Assembly (NCBI RefSeq): GCF_035989885.1
Contig: NZ_CP108518.1
Location: 2,670,501-2,734,500 of the forward strand
Direction: 5' to 3'
DNA length: 64,000 nt
Origin: Streptomyces sp. NBC_01232
GTDB lineage: Bacteria > Actinomycetota > Actinomycetes > Streptomycetales > Streptomycetaceae
Shown here: positions 8,640 through 16,712 of the stretch, piece after piece
Layout of the letters: each line of letters begins with the position of its first letter
Position numbering within the stretch: the first letter of the stretch is position 1
Translations under genes and position numbers: made by a program
Notes under the pieces: model-generated
What the model saw: the letters and a program-made list of their open reading frames with translations, nothing else
Told to the model about the DNA's origin: nothing
The model's database searches: none

Positions 8640-9478
8640 GAGCCGGCGGGCTGCCGGCGCAGGGCGGTGACCAGCGCGCGCGGGTCGTCGGCGTGGAAGC
8701 GGACGGTCCGGGCCTCGCCGGTGGCGCCGAGCGGCCGGGTGAAGGGGAGGGTCCGGTTCAGCTCCACGGTGACGGAGGTCTGGCTGCCGACAATGAGGTC
8801 GAGCACCCCGTCCTCGGACAGGGTGACCAGCCGGCCCTCGGGATAGCGGCGGTCCACCCGTACGGAGGCCACCGCGTCCGCCGGCACGGCCAGGTCGAAG
8901 AGGGCCCCGTAGCGGATCCGCAGGGACCCGTCGGGTCCGACGACGTGCGGCCGGGTGACACAGGCGGCGTGCAGGGCGAGGACGAGCAGGATTCCGTACA
9001 CGTCGAGCACGAGCACCACCCGGTGCACGACCGGCCAGGGGATGAGCACGGCCAGGGCGACGGTCTCGATCACCGAGACGAAGACCATCCCGTACATCAT
9101 GGCCGTCTGCGGGCCGGTGTACGCGGCGGCGAGGTCCCCGGGGCGCACCCCGTGCTTCCGGCGGACCGCCCACCGGCCGAGGGAGGCGGTGGCGCGCAGC
9201 TCGTGCAGCAGCAGCCGCCGCACCTGCACCGGGACGACGGCCCGGACGGCCGCCCGTGCGGCGGCCCGCCGGCCGGTGCCGGCGCCGCGGGCCCGCTCGG
9301 CGGCGTAGAGGCCGTACAGCACCCAGGCCTCCAGCAGCAGTGCGCCGACGAGGACCGCCTCGGTGGCGGCGAGCGCCCAGCCGGGCAGGCGCACCCCGGC
9401 CGCCAGGCACACCACGAGCGCGAGCTCGGCCGGAACGACGGCGGTGACGGCGATCCGTGCGGCCCGTATGCGGGTCAT
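8636..9478 (-). CDS. hypothetical membrane protein coupled to a MerR regulator
   Basis: 280 aa. The ATG at 9478 overlaps the stop of the upstream MerR gene (ATGA), so the two are translationally coupled. The N-terminus has two hydrophobic helices (about residues 8-28 and 33-52). A cytosolic basic stretch follows, then another pair (AMMYGMVFVSVIETVAL and VVLVLDVYGILLVLALHAA). The C-terminal 110 residues look like a soluble beta-rich domain (LFDLAVPADAVASVRVDRR). No enzyme motif is recognised. The coupling suggests the MerR protein controls this membrane protein, perhaps in response to a drug or lipid; this is inference from position. Confidence 0.65.
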   Translation of the reverse strand: MTRIRAARIAVTAVVPAELALVVCLAAGVRLPGWALAATEAVLVGALLLEAWVLYGLYAAERARGAGTGRRAAARAAVRAVVPVQVRRLLLHELRATASLGRWAVRRKHGVRPGDLAAAYTGPQTAMMYGMVFVSVIETVALAVLIPWPVVHRVVLVLDVYGILLVLALHAACVTRPHVVGPDGSLRIRYGALFDLAVPADAVASVRVDRRYPEGRLVTLSEDGVLDLIVGSQTSVTVELNRTLPFTRPLGATGEARTVRFHADDPRALVTALRRQPAGS

Positions 9479-10209
9479 CCCCGCCCCCTCTCGATGAACG
9501 CCTCCATGACGCCGCGGACGACTTCCGCCTGCGCGGGCGCGTACTCGGCGAGCAGCGCCTCCTTGAACCCGGTCACGACCGGCCCGCCGGTGGGGATCGA
9601 GGCGAACACCTCGTCGGGGACGGCCGCCACCAGCTCCGCCACGAGGGGCGTGATCCGCGGGTCGTCCACGGGTGCGTCGGCGAGGTCGTCGAGCCGCTCG
9701 TACAGCGCGAGCACGGCGGGATCGGCGGCGAGGGGGCCGAGCGCGGCATAGATCTCCTGGCCTCCGGCGCCCGCGGCGTCGAGGAGGATCAGGTGTTCGC
9801 GGTCCTTGGCGGCGGCCGGGGAGTCGGTCCTGGGCGCCATCGCCAGCAGCTCGGCGAGCGCGGGCGAGAGCGGCTCGGCCTCCCCCGGACCCGCGGCGAG
9901 CAGCACCGCGAGCCGGCGGCGGCGTTCCTGGATCTCGGCCTCCTGCCGGGCCAGGTCGGCGTCGAGTTCCGTGAGGACGTCGGCCAGTTCGCGTCCGGCG
10001 TCGTCCGCGAGGACGTCCCGGACCTCGTCGAGGCTGAGGCCGAGCTCGGTGAGCCGGCGTACGCGGGCGAGCAGGACGGCGTCGCGGACGCTGTAGGCCC
10101 GGTAGCCGTTGGGGCGCCGCTCCGGTTCCGGGAGCAGCCCGACATGGTGGTAGTGCCGGATCGCCCGGGTGGTGACCCCGACGACCGCGGCGATCTCTCC
10201 GATCCGCAT
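9475..10209 (-). CDS. MerR family transcriptional regulator
   Basis: 244 aa. The N-terminal winged helix is textbook MerR: MRIGEIAAVVGVTTRAIRHY, then GLLPEPERRPNGYRAY and a leucine-rich dimer helix with a QEAEIQERRRRLAVLL coiled coil (about residues 85-105). The C-terminal 130 residues form a helical effector domain of the TipAS type in layout, but I do not recognise the ligand. The promoter upstream has a 19-bp spacer with a dyad inside, typical of MerR autoregulation. The predicted transcription start coincides with the ATG, so the mRNA may be leaderless. It is coupled to the downstream membrane protein by an ATGA overlap. Confidence 0.85.
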   Translation of the reverse strand: MRIGEIAAVVGVTTRAIRHYHHVGLLPEPERRPNGYRAYSVRDAVLLARVRRLTELGLSLDEVRDVLADDAGRELADVLTELDADLARQEAEIQERRRRLAVLLAAGPGEAEPLSPALAELLAMAPRTDSPAAAKDREHLILLDAAGAGGQEIYAALGPLAADPAVLALYERLDDLADAPVDDPRITPLVAELVAAVPDEVFASIPTGGPVVTGFKEALLAEYAPAQAEVVRGVMEAFIERGRG

Positions 10210-10215
10210 GCCCCC

Positions 10216-10246
10216 AGTAGAAACCCTGCCGCTGCGTCAAGGTCAA
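10216..10246 (-). promoter_or_regulatory. MerR-type promoter/operator with 19-bp spacer
   Basis: Read on the minus strand: TTGACC at 10246-10241, a 19-bp spacer, then TCTACT at 10221-10216. The spacer and its edge hold an imperfect dyad CCTTGACGC-A-GCGGCAGGG (10242-10224). Over-long spacers carrying the operator are diagnostic of MerR-controlled promoters. The -10 box ends 7 nt before the MerR ATG. Confidence 0.65.
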
Positions 10247-10286
10247 GCCAGGTCGTCGCCCCGGGTAACATGGTCGCCACGGCAGA

Positions 10287-10684
10287 CGAGTCGGCCGGGC
10301 GGCCGCGTCGGGATCCTCGGATCCCGCCGAGGAACGTCCGGGCTCCACAGGGCAGGGTGGTGGCTAACGGCCACCCGGGGTGACCCGCGGGACAGTGCCA
10401 CAGAAAACAGACCGCCAGGGGCTCCGGCCCCCGGTAAGGGTGAAACGGTGGTGTAAGAGACCACCAGCGCCTGAGGTGACTCAGGCGGCTAGGTAAACCC
10501 CACCCGGAGCAAGGTCAAGAGGATCCGTCCCCGGACGGGTCTGCGCGAACGCTCGAGGGCTGCCCGCCCGAGTTCGCGGGTAGACCGCACGAGGCCGGTG
10601 GCAACACCGGTCCTAGATGGATGGCCGTCTCCCCGGCGACCGCGAGGTCTCCGGGCGACAGAACCCGGCGTACAGGCCGGCTCG
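10287..10684 (+). ncRNA. rnpB: RNase P RNA, bacterial class A
   Basis: The catalytic RNA that matures tRNA 5' ends. The highly conserved 5' core is present (GAGGAACGTCCGGGCTCC, then ACAGGGCAGGGTGGTGGCTA), as are the central CAGAAAACAGACCGCC strand, the GGTAAGGGTGAAACGGTG region and the 3' CGACAGAACCCGGCGTACAG segment. The ends pair as CGAGTCGGCC with GGCCGGCTCG, which sets the approximate boundaries. A TAACAT at 10266-10271 could be the -10 box. The region to 10286 is otherwise free of genes. No protein reading frame across this stretch should be trusted. Confidence 0.95.
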
Positions 10685-10706
10685 TCTGCCTTCTCCACTC
10701 CCGTTC

Positions 10707-10738
10707 GGGGCGCCGCCGAGGATTCCGGCGGCCGCCCC
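10707..10738 (+). terminator. GC-rich hairpin after rnpB
   Basis: GGGGCGCCGCCG pairs with CGGCGG-C-CGCCCC around a loop of about 7 nt, with one bulge. It starts about 22 nt after the 3' end of RNase P RNA, so it is a likely terminator. Confidence 0.55.
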
Positions 10739-10799
10739 GCTCCCGGCAGTCGGTGCACACGCCTATCGGCGGTCCGGCCGATGCGGCACTCTCGGCCAC

Positions 10800-11147
10800 A
10801 TGACCGAGCACCCTGCCCGCGCGGCCGCGGCTGCCGCGCACATACGCGAACTCGCCGAAGCCACCACCGATCACCGCACCGCCTATGCGAGCCCCGCCGA
10901 GATCGCTGCCGTGACCGGGAGCCTGCGCGAACTCGCCCGCCATCTCGAGGACGCGCTGGACCAGTTGGAGACCCACGTGCGGCGGCGGGACAAGGGCGAC
11001 TGGGTCCCGCCGGACGGGGAGGCGCACCGCCCGTACGCACGGCAGGCGGCCGATGCCGTCCAGTCCGCCCGGGCCGACGCGAAGACCATGGTCCGCCACC
11101 TCGACCGGGCCATGAACGCCCTCGGCCCCTTCAAGGCCGCGCCCTGA
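10800..11147 (+). CDS. small helical hypothetical protein
   Basis: 115 aa. An upstream extension would run into RNase P RNA, so the ATG at 10800 is used, although no clear ribosome binding site precedes it. The protein is strongly helical and alanine/arginine-rich. It looks like a soluble helical bundle (HIRELAEATTDHRTAY, SLRELARHLEDALDQLETHV, then ADAKTMVRHLDRAMNAL), with a WVPPDGEAHRPYARQAAD linker. No enzymatic motif. Proteins of this sort are conserved next to rnpB in Streptomyces as far as I recall, but no function is known to me. Confidence 0.6.
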   Translation: MTEHPARAAAAAAHIRELAEATTDHRTAYASPAEIAAVTGSLRELARHLEDALDQLETHVRRRDKGDWVPPDGEAHRPYARQAADAVQSARADAKTMVRHLDRAMNALGPFKAAP

Positions 11148-11256
11148 CCGGCACACGGGAACGGACGCGTACACGGACGCCGACGCGGGCGCCGACGCGG
11201 TGACGAGCCGCCCCCGCCGGCGGACCGCCGTCGGCGAGGGCCTTCCCCGGCGGGGT

Positions 11257-12591
11257 CTACCGCAGGTGGGACGTGTCGTTCAGGAGACGGACCGAGGCGT
11301 TGCCGTCCGCGTAGTAGGCAACCGCCGAGAGGGAGGCCGCCGAGAGTTCCATGCGGAACAGGGCCTCCGGCGGGGCGCCCAGGGCCAGGCGGACCAGGAT
11401 CTTGACCGGGGTCACGTGGGTGACCAGCAGGACCGTGCGGCCCGCGTGCGCGGACAGCAGCCGGTCCCGGGTGGCCGAGATCCGGCGGGTGGCGGCCATG
11501 AAGCTCTCGCCGCCGCCCGTGGGCGCCGCCTTCGGGGAGTCCAGCCAGGCCTGGAGGTCGTCCGGGAAGCGCTCCTGGACCTCGGCGAAGGTCATGCCCT
11601 CCCACGCCCCGAAGTCCACCTCGCGCAGCCCCTCTTCGACCGTCACGGTGAGGCCGAGGCGGTCCGCAACGGCCTGGGCGGTCTCGCGGCAGCGGCGCAG
11701 CGGGGAGCTGATGACCGTCTGGACGGTGCCGCGGGCGGCCAGCGCCTCGGCCACGGCGGCGGCCTGGCGGTGGCCGGCCGGGGACAGTTCGGGGTCGGTG
11801 CCGCCGCTGCCGGAGAAGCGCTTCTGCGGGGTGAGGGCGGTCTCGCCGTGCCGCAGCAGCACGAAGGTGGCGGGCGCGCCCATGTCCGGGCCCCAGCCGT
11901 GGCTGCCGGCGGCGACCGCCGGGGCGTCGGCGTCGAGGCAGGGCTCGATCGCCTCCGTCAGGGCCTCGGCGTCGGCGAACAGCGTGTCGTTCAGCTCCTG
12001 GGCCGCCATGCCCTTGGCCGCGCCCGCGGAGGCGGTGACCAGGGCCGCACGCACGGCCGCGGCGCCCTTCGCCGCGTCCCCCGGCGGACCCACCGGAGCC
12101 GGCGGGGTGGCCAGGGCACGCGCGGCGCCGTGGTCGAGGGCGGCCGTGGACGCCGAGGGCTCCCACTGCCTGCCGCGCTTGCCCGCGTCCATCGCCTCGT
12201 TCGCGAGCCGGTCCGCGTGCTTGTTCTGCTCGCGCGGGATCCACTCGTACGTCACCTGGGCGCGCGGCAGGATCCGCGCGGCCTCGGCCGCGAGCGGCTT
12301 CATGTCCGGGTGCTTGATCTTCCAGCGGCCCGACATCTGCTCGACGACCAGCTTCGAGTCCATCCGGACCAGGACCTGCGCGTCGGAGGCGAGGTCACGT
12401 GCCGCCGCGAGCCCGGCGATCAGGCCCTTGTACTCCGCCACGTTGTTCGTCGCGACGCCGATGTACTCGGCACGCTCGGCCAGCGTCTCGCCCGTCACCG
12501 GGTCGAGCACCACGGCGCCGTAGCCGGCGGGCCCGGGGTTGCCCCGGGACCCGCCGTCCGCCTCCACGACAAACCGGACGGGCCTCTGCAT
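11257..12591 (-). CDS. bifunctional RNase HI / acid phosphatase (CobC-type)
   Basis: 444 aa with two domains. Residues 1-140 are a type I RNase H with the acidic residues visible in EADGGSRGNPGPAGYG (Asp near 11), NNVAEYKGL (Glu near 53), MDSKLVVEQM (Asp near 77) and NKHADRLANEA (Asp near 125). After a linker, residues about 225-444 are a histidine phosphatase: FVLLRHGETALTPQKRFSG with the RHG triad, the SPLRRCRETA segment and VTHVTPVK with the second catalytic His. In M. tuberculosis the equivalent fusion degrades RNA-DNA hybrids and dephosphorylates alpha-ribazole phosphate in cobalamin synthesis. Its ATG overlaps the zinc-ribbon gene's TGA by one base (TGATG), making it the third gene of the nif3 operon. 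Confidence 0.92.
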   Translation of the reverse strand: MQRPVRFVVEADGGSRGNPGPAGYGAVVLDPVTGETLAERAEYIGVATNNVAEYKGLIAGLAAARDLASDAQVLVRMDSKLVVEQMSGRWKIKHPDMKPLAAEAARILPRAQVTYEWIPREQNKHADRLANEAMDAGKRGRQWEPSASTAALDHGAARALATPPAPVGPPGDAAKGAAAVRAALVTASAGAAKGMAAQELNDTLFADAEALTEAIEPCLDADAPAVAAGSHGWGPDMGAPATFVLLRHGETALTPQKRFSGSGGTDPELSPAGHRQAAAVAEALAARGTVQTVISSPLRRCRETAQAVADRLGLTVTVEEGLREVDFGAWEGMTFAEVQERFPDDLQAWLDSPKAAPTGGGESFMAATRRISATRDRLLSAHAGRTVLLVTHVTPVKILVRLALGAPPEALFRMELSAASLSAVAYYADGNASVRLLNDTSHLR

Positions 12592-13334
12592 CAGATGCCC
12601 GAGTCGGCCGTACGGACCAGGATGCGGCCGCAGTTCTCGTGGCGGACGACCTGGTCGCGGGCCGCGGCCTTGATCTCGTTGACCTCGGCCATGTCCAGCT
12701 CCAGCCGGCAGCCCTCGCAGCGGCGCTGGTAGAGGCGCGCGGCGCCGACCCCGCCCTGCTTGACGCGGATCTTCTCGTACAGCGCCATCAGGTCGGCCGG
12801 CATGGACGCGACGATGACCTCGCGGTCCTTGGTGACCTTCGCGGCCTCGGCGTCGATCTCGGTGGTGGCGGCGTCACGGCGCGCGGTGGCGTCCGCGGCC
12901 TTGGCCTCCAGGGCGGAGACGCGCTCGGTGAGCCCGGTGACGCGCTCCTGCGCACCCTCCAGACGCTCCATGACCTCCAGGACCACGTCCTCCAGGTCGC
13001 CCTGGCGCTTGGCGAGGGAGACGACCTCGCTCTGCAGGTTCGCCAGGTCCCGGGCCGAGATGCCCACGCCCGAGTCGAGCCGCTGCTGGTCGCGGACGGC
13101 GCGCTGGCGCACCTGGTCCACGTCCTGCTCCGCCTTGGTCTGCTCGCGCGCGGTGTCGCTCGCCTGGGTCTGGGCGGCGACGAGCAGGTCGCGCTGCTGC
13201 GCCAGGTCCTTGGTGAGCGAGTCGAGCTCGGCGTGCTCGGGCAGCGACTTGCGCTTGTGGGCGAGCTGAGACAGCCGGACGTCCAGGGCCTGGACGTCGA
13301 GAAGTCGGATCTGGTCGGCGGGCTCGGCGTTCAG
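12591..13334 (-). CDS. C4-type zinc ribbon coiled-coil protein (DUF164/CdsZ family)
   Basis: 247 aa. Residues about 1-195 form a long antiparallel coiled coil (heptad-rich, QLAHKRKSLPEHAELDSL onward). The C-terminus is a zinc ribbon with CEGCRLEL and a second HENCGR half. Homologues associate with ribosomes or RNase P-type machinery in some bacteria; the role here is not established. The start is a CTG at 13334: it overlaps the nif3 TGA as CTGA and has a GGAG seven bases upstream, while no ATG/GTG/TTG fits the conserved N-terminus NAEPADQIRLLDVQAL. It is the middle gene of nif3 / zinc ribbon / RNase H-phosphatase. Confidence 0.85.
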   Translation of the reverse strand: MNAEPADQIRLLDVQALDVRLSQLAHKRKSLPEHAELDSLTKDLAQQRDLLVAAQTQASDTAREQTKAEQDVDQVRQRAVRDQQRLDSGVGISARDLANLQSEVVSLAKRQGDLEDVVLEVMERLEGAQERVTGLTERVSALEAKAADATARRDAATTEIDAEAAKVTKDREVIVASMPADLMALYEKIRVKQGGVGAARLYQRRCEGCRLELDMAEVNEIKAAARDQVVRHENCGRILVRTADSGI

Positions 13335-14191
13335 TTGGGGGCTCCAGAGATAGAAGGGGGTGTGACGGACGGCGCGTGGGCCGTCCACGGATCGGTGACC
13401 GTGTGCGACACGTGGGTCCGCAGACCCCAGCCGTGGCGCTCGGAGATGGCGTCGAGCTGCGCGGCCGCCTGCTCGCACCAGGGCCACTCGGTGGCCCAGT
13501 GGGCGGCGTCGACGAGCGCCAGCGGGCGGCTCGTCTCCCGGGCCTCGGACGCCGGGTGGTGGCGCAGATCGGCGGTCAGGAAGACGTCCACGCCTGCGGC
13601 GCGGACCTGCTCGAAGAGGCTGTCGCCGGAGCCGCCGCTGACGGCGACGCGACGGACCGGCATGTCCGGGTCGCCGGCCACGCGGATGCCCTGGGCGGTC
13701 GGCGGCAGCCAGGCCGCGGCCCGCGCGGCGAACTCGCGCAGGGTCTCGGGGTGGTCCAGTTCGCAGATCCGGCCGAGGCCACGGCGGCCTTCCCGATCGG
13801 TCGGGTCGGGCACCAGCGGGCCGATGATGCGCAGGTCCAGGGCGCCGGCGAGGGCGTCGGAGACTCCGGGGTCGGCGGTGTCGGCATTGGTGTGGGCGAC
13901 GTGCAGCGCGATGTCGTTCTTGATCAGCGTGTGCACGACGCGGCCCTTGAAGGTGCCGGCCTCGACGGTGGTGGTGCCCCGCAGGTAGAGGGGGTGGTGG
14001 GTGATGATCAGGTCGGCGCCCAGCTTCACCGCTTCGTCGGCGATCTCCTGGACGGGGTCCACGGCGAACAGGACCCGGGTGACCTCGGCGTCGGGGTCGC
14101 CGCAGACGGTGCCGACGGCATCCCACTGCTCGGCCCGCGAGGGGGGCCAGAGAGCGTCCAGCGCGGCGATGACTTCAGAGAGACGGGGCAC
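13331..14191 (-). CDS. Nif3-like dinuclear metal center hexameric protein
   Basis: 286 aa. Metal-site motifs of the NIF3/DUF34 family are clear: the EQWDAVGTVCGDPDAEV start, LIITHHPLYLRG with the metal-binding HH (about residue 66), VAHTNADTADPGVSDALA, and the C-terminal FLTADLRHHPASEA and ALVDAAHWATE with conserved His/Glu. Family members are hexameric toroids with two metals per subunit; proposed roles include GTP cyclohydrolase-like or metal-homeostasis functions, none settled. It is the first clear gene of a three-gene overlapping operon; its stop overlaps the CTG start of the next gene. Confidence 0.9.
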   Translation of the reverse strand: MPRLSEVIAALDALWPPSRAEQWDAVGTVCGDPDAEVTRVLFAVDPVQEIADEAVKLGADLIITHHPLYLRGTTTVEAGTFKGRVVHTLIKNDIALHVAHTNADTADPGVSDALAGALDLRIIGPLVPDPTDREGRRGLGRICELDHPETLREFAARAAAWLPPTAQGIRVAGDPDMPVRRVAVSGGSGDSLFEQVRAAGVDVFLTADLRHHPASEARETSRPLALVDAAHWATEWPWCEQAAAQLDAISERHGWGLRTHVSHTVTDPWTAHAPSVTPPSISGAPN

Positions 14192-14200
14192 GGGCCAAGG

Positions 14201-14341
14201 CTACCGTCCGGGGCGACCGTCCCGGTCAGCCCCGTCCGGCCCCGTCCCCCGCTGCCAGACCGGGAAGCCGCGCGGGTCGTGAGGAACCTCGTCGCGGACA
14301 TCGTCGCGAGCCTCGGCGCGGACCTCGTCGGCGGCGGTCAC
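14201..14341 (-). CDS. possible small ORF upstream of nif3 (46 aa)
   Basis: A tentative gene. The GTG at 14341 has GGAG seven bases upstream, and the reading ends in TAG 9 bp before the nif3 start. The peptide is short and highly charged (VTAADEVRAEARDDVRDEVP, then GFPVWQRGTG). No homologue is recognised. It could be a leader peptide or noise; its position directly before nif3 on the same strand is the main reason to list it. Confidence 0.3.
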   Translation of the reverse strand: MTAADEVRAEARDDVRDEVPHDPRGFPVWQRGTGPDGADRDGRPGR

Positions 14342-14598
14342 CCCGGGCTCCAAGCGCCGAGTTCCGTCCGGTACGGAGTCCCGTCCGGCACCTCCGCGGC
14401 CCGCGCGGAGCCGATCGCGGCGGCCGGTGAGGCACGGCTGACATCGCCGCACCCCAAACGCCCCGATATCGCACAGCACAATCGCCTCGTCCACCACGCA
14501 CGAATCGCCGTGCGGACACCCGTATGTGTGAAGCGGTGTTGGTGGTGTTGTTCGCCGCGATGCCCGAAAACTACCTTCCCCCCCGGAGGTGACCACGG
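14342..14598. other. gene-free interval between the nif3 operon and the beta-propeller-like gene
   Basis: This 257-bp divergent stretch, with the 14201-14341 small ORF beside it, holds no gene I can support. It should carry promoters for both flanking units. The only clear signal is a CCGGAGGTGA ribosome binding site just before 14599. Confidence 0.5.
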
Positions 14599-15675
14599 AT
14601 GACTGTCTGTGCCATCGAAATGACGACCACGGCCGCGTTCACCATCGCCGCGGACGGGTCGTACGCCGCCCGGCTGGCCGGGGAGGGCGAGTCGCTCTAC
14701 GTGGAGCGCTGGACCCTGGCCGGGCCCGAGGCGTACGCGGTACCGCTGCCGCTCGCGCAGCCCGAGGAGGCGGACAGCGAAGTGCTGCCGCTGGCCGACG
14801 GGCGGGTCCTGATCCACCGGCGGGTCGCCGACCGGCACGCCTTCGCTCTGCTGTACCCGACGGGCGCCGAGGCCGGGCCGAGCACCGGGGAGCTCCAGCT
14901 GGGCGCGGTGGACGTGCGGGAGGGCGTACGGCTGCGCCTGCTCCCGCCCTCCCCGGACGGGTCCGCGGCCTTCGCCCTGGCCGCGGAGGACACCGTGACC
15001 ACGGTCTGGCAGGTGGCCGGTACCCCCTTCGGGCCGCAGCCCGTCGCCCGGATCCCCGGGCGGTGCTCGGGCGGCGTCTGGCTGGACCGGGCGGGCCGGC
15101 TGCTGGCCCTGGACCGCGAGCTGGAAGGGATCACCAAGGCCGTCGCCGTGGACCTCGGGCCCGGCGATGTCTCCCCGCTGCTGCAGATCACCGAGGACAG
15201 CGACGACCGGCTGCTGCTGGCCGACCCGGACAGCGGGCTGCTGCTGATCCGCTCCGACGCGCCGGGCGAATCACGCCTGGGCTGGGGGGTGTCGGGCAGC
15301 TCCCTGCCCGTCCGGTTCCCGGAGTGCCTCGCCCGCCTGGGGGCCGCGCACCCCTTCGCGGTCCAGCCGGGCCAGGCCCTGATGCCGGAGACGTGCGGGG
15401 TGGCGCTGCGGCTGCCCGAGGGCGGCATCGGGCTGTGGCGTCCCGCGGACCGGCACGTCTTGCGGGTCGGCGCCCCGGCGGGCTGGCTCGGCGGCACCGG
15501 CCTGTGGAGCCCGCAGGGCCGACTGCACCTGCCGTACGCGACGCCCGAGGTGTCCTGCGGGATCGCCGGCCTGAACCTGCCGGTCGCCCCTCCCCCGCCG
15601 GTGGTCCTGGACCCGCCCGCGCCGACCGCCCCCCGCCCGGTCCCCCTCCAGCAGGCACCACTGGCGGGACGTTAG
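14599..15675 (+). CDS. hypothetical protein, probable beta-propeller-like repeat protein
   Basis: 358 aa, ATG at 14599 with a strong CCGGAGGTGA ribosome binding site. No signal peptide or membrane segment. The sequence is made of short beta-strand repeats of the type GR-LL-LDRELEGI, DSGLLLIRSDAPGESRLGWG, consistent with a degenerate WD40/YVTN propeller (about residues 20-330). The proline-rich tail (residues about 330-355) is probably disordered. No catalytic motif is seen and I do not recognise the family by name. It converges with the SDR gene, with 35 bp between stops. Confidence 0.65.
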   Translation: MTVCAIEMTTTAAFTIAADGSYAARLAGEGESLYVERWTLAGPEAYAVPLPLAQPEEADSEVLPLADGRVLIHRRVADRHAFALLYPTGAEAGPSTGELQLGAVDVREGVRLRLLPPSPDGSAAFALAAEDTVTTVWQVAGTPFGPQPVARIPGRCSGGVWLDRAGRLLALDRELEGITKAVAVDLGPGDVSPLLQITEDSDDRLLLADPDSGLLLIRSDAPGESRLGWGVSGSSLPVRFPECLARLGAAHPFAVQPGQALMPETCGVALRLPEGGIGLWRPADRHVLRVGAPAGWLGGTGLWSPQGRLHLPYATPEVSCGIAGLNLPVAPPPPVVLDPPAPTAPRPVPLQQAPLAGR

Positions 15676-15710
15676 GGCGGGGGGCGGCAGGACGGGGCGG
15701 AGGTTGCCCG

Positions 15711-16652
15711 CTATGCGTGCTTGAGGCTCAGGACCTCCGTCGCGGCGAAGGTCTCGTTCGCCGGGCGGGAGGCGTAGTGCGGGGTGAGCAGCTCGTCGAG
15801 CTCCTCGAAGGAGAAGGACTCCTTGGCCGTGTCGAACTTGGCGGCCACCTTCGGGCGCTCCATCACGACCACGATGCCGCCGTGCACGACGAACAGCTGG
15901 CCGTTGGCCCCGGCGGAGGCGGGCGAGGCCAGGTAGCCGACGAGCGGGGAGACGTGCTCGGGGGCGAGGGCGTCCAGCTTGCCCTCCTCCGGGACCTCGA
16001 AGCCGGCGAAGACGTCCTCGGTCATCCGGGTACGGGCCCGCGGGCAGATGGCGTTGGCCGTCACCCCGTACTTCGCGAGCGCGAGCGCCGTCGAGGTGGT
16101 CAGGCCCACGATGCCGCCCTTGGCCGCCGCGTAGTTCGGCTGGCCGGCCGAGCCGCCGAGGAAGGCCTCGGAGGAGGTGTTGACGATCCGGCCGTAGACC
16201 GGGCCGCCCGCCGCCTTGGACCGCTCGCGCCAGTGCACGGACGCGAAGTGGGTGGTGTTGAAGTGGCCCTTGAGGTGGACCCGGATCACCGAGTCCCACT
16301 CCTCCTCGGACATCGAGAAGACCATCCGGTCGCGCAGGATGCCCGCGTTGTTGACCAGGATGTCCAGCTTCCCGAAGCTGGACACCGCCAGCTCCACGAG
16401 CTCCCGCGCCTGCTCGAAGTCGGCCACGTCGCCCAGGTGCGCCACCGCCCGGCCGCCCGCGGCGCGGATCTCCGCGGCGACCTCTTCCGCCGGGGCGGCC
16501 GAGGCCTCCCCGGAGCCGTCGCGGCCCGGCTGGCCGAAGTCGTTGACGACCACGCTCGCGCCGAGCCGCGCGAGCTCGACCGCCTCGGCCCGGCCGAGGC
16601 CGCGGCCCGCGCCCGTGACGATGGCGGAGAGCCCCTCAAGTGGGAGTGACAT
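15711..16652 (-). CDS. SDR family 3-hydroxyacyl-CoA dehydrogenase (Hsd4A/MFE-like)
   Basis: 313 aa, classical short-chain dehydrogenase. The cofactor loop is TGAGRGLGRAEA (about residues 13-24), followed by the NDFG and NNAG motifs. The catalytic residues are in VNTSSEAFLGGSAGQPNYAA (Ser about 167) and Tyr/Lys in the NYAAAKGG motif. The N-terminal TGAGRGLGRAEAVELARLGA and C-terminal extension match the peroxisomal MFE-2 type and mycobacterial Hsd4A/Rv3502c (317 aa), which oxidise 3-hydroxyacyl-CoA intermediates including sterol side chains. It is the last gene of the MaoC / alcohol dehydrogenase / SDR set reading away from a KstR box at 18890; 60 bp separate it from the dehydrogenase. Confidence 0.85.
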   Translation of the reverse strand: MSLPLEGLSAIVTGAGRGLGRAEAVELARLGASVVVNDFGQPGRDGSGEASAAPAEEVAAEIRAAGGRAVAHLGDVADFEQARELVELAVSSFGKLDILVNNAGILRDRMVFSMSEEEWDSVIRVHLKGHFNTTHFASVHWRERSKAAGGPVYGRIVNTSSEAFLGGSAGQPNYAAAKGGIVGLTTSTALALAKYGVTANAICPRARTRMTEDVFAGFEVPEEGKLDALAPEHVSPLVGYLASPASAGANGQLFVVHGGIVVVMERPKVAAKFDTAKESFSFEELDELLTPHYASRPANETFAATEVLSLKHA

Positions 16653-16712
16653 CCGTAGCGTTCCTCTCGCAGTTCTCAGAGCGGTCAGCGATCCGCAGCC
16701 GGCGGTCAGCGG

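Noticed and set aside
10515..11174. Minus-strand and plus-strand open frames across rnpB
   Set aside because: RNase P RNA conserved core explains this sequence; GC-rich RNA genes give spurious open frames.
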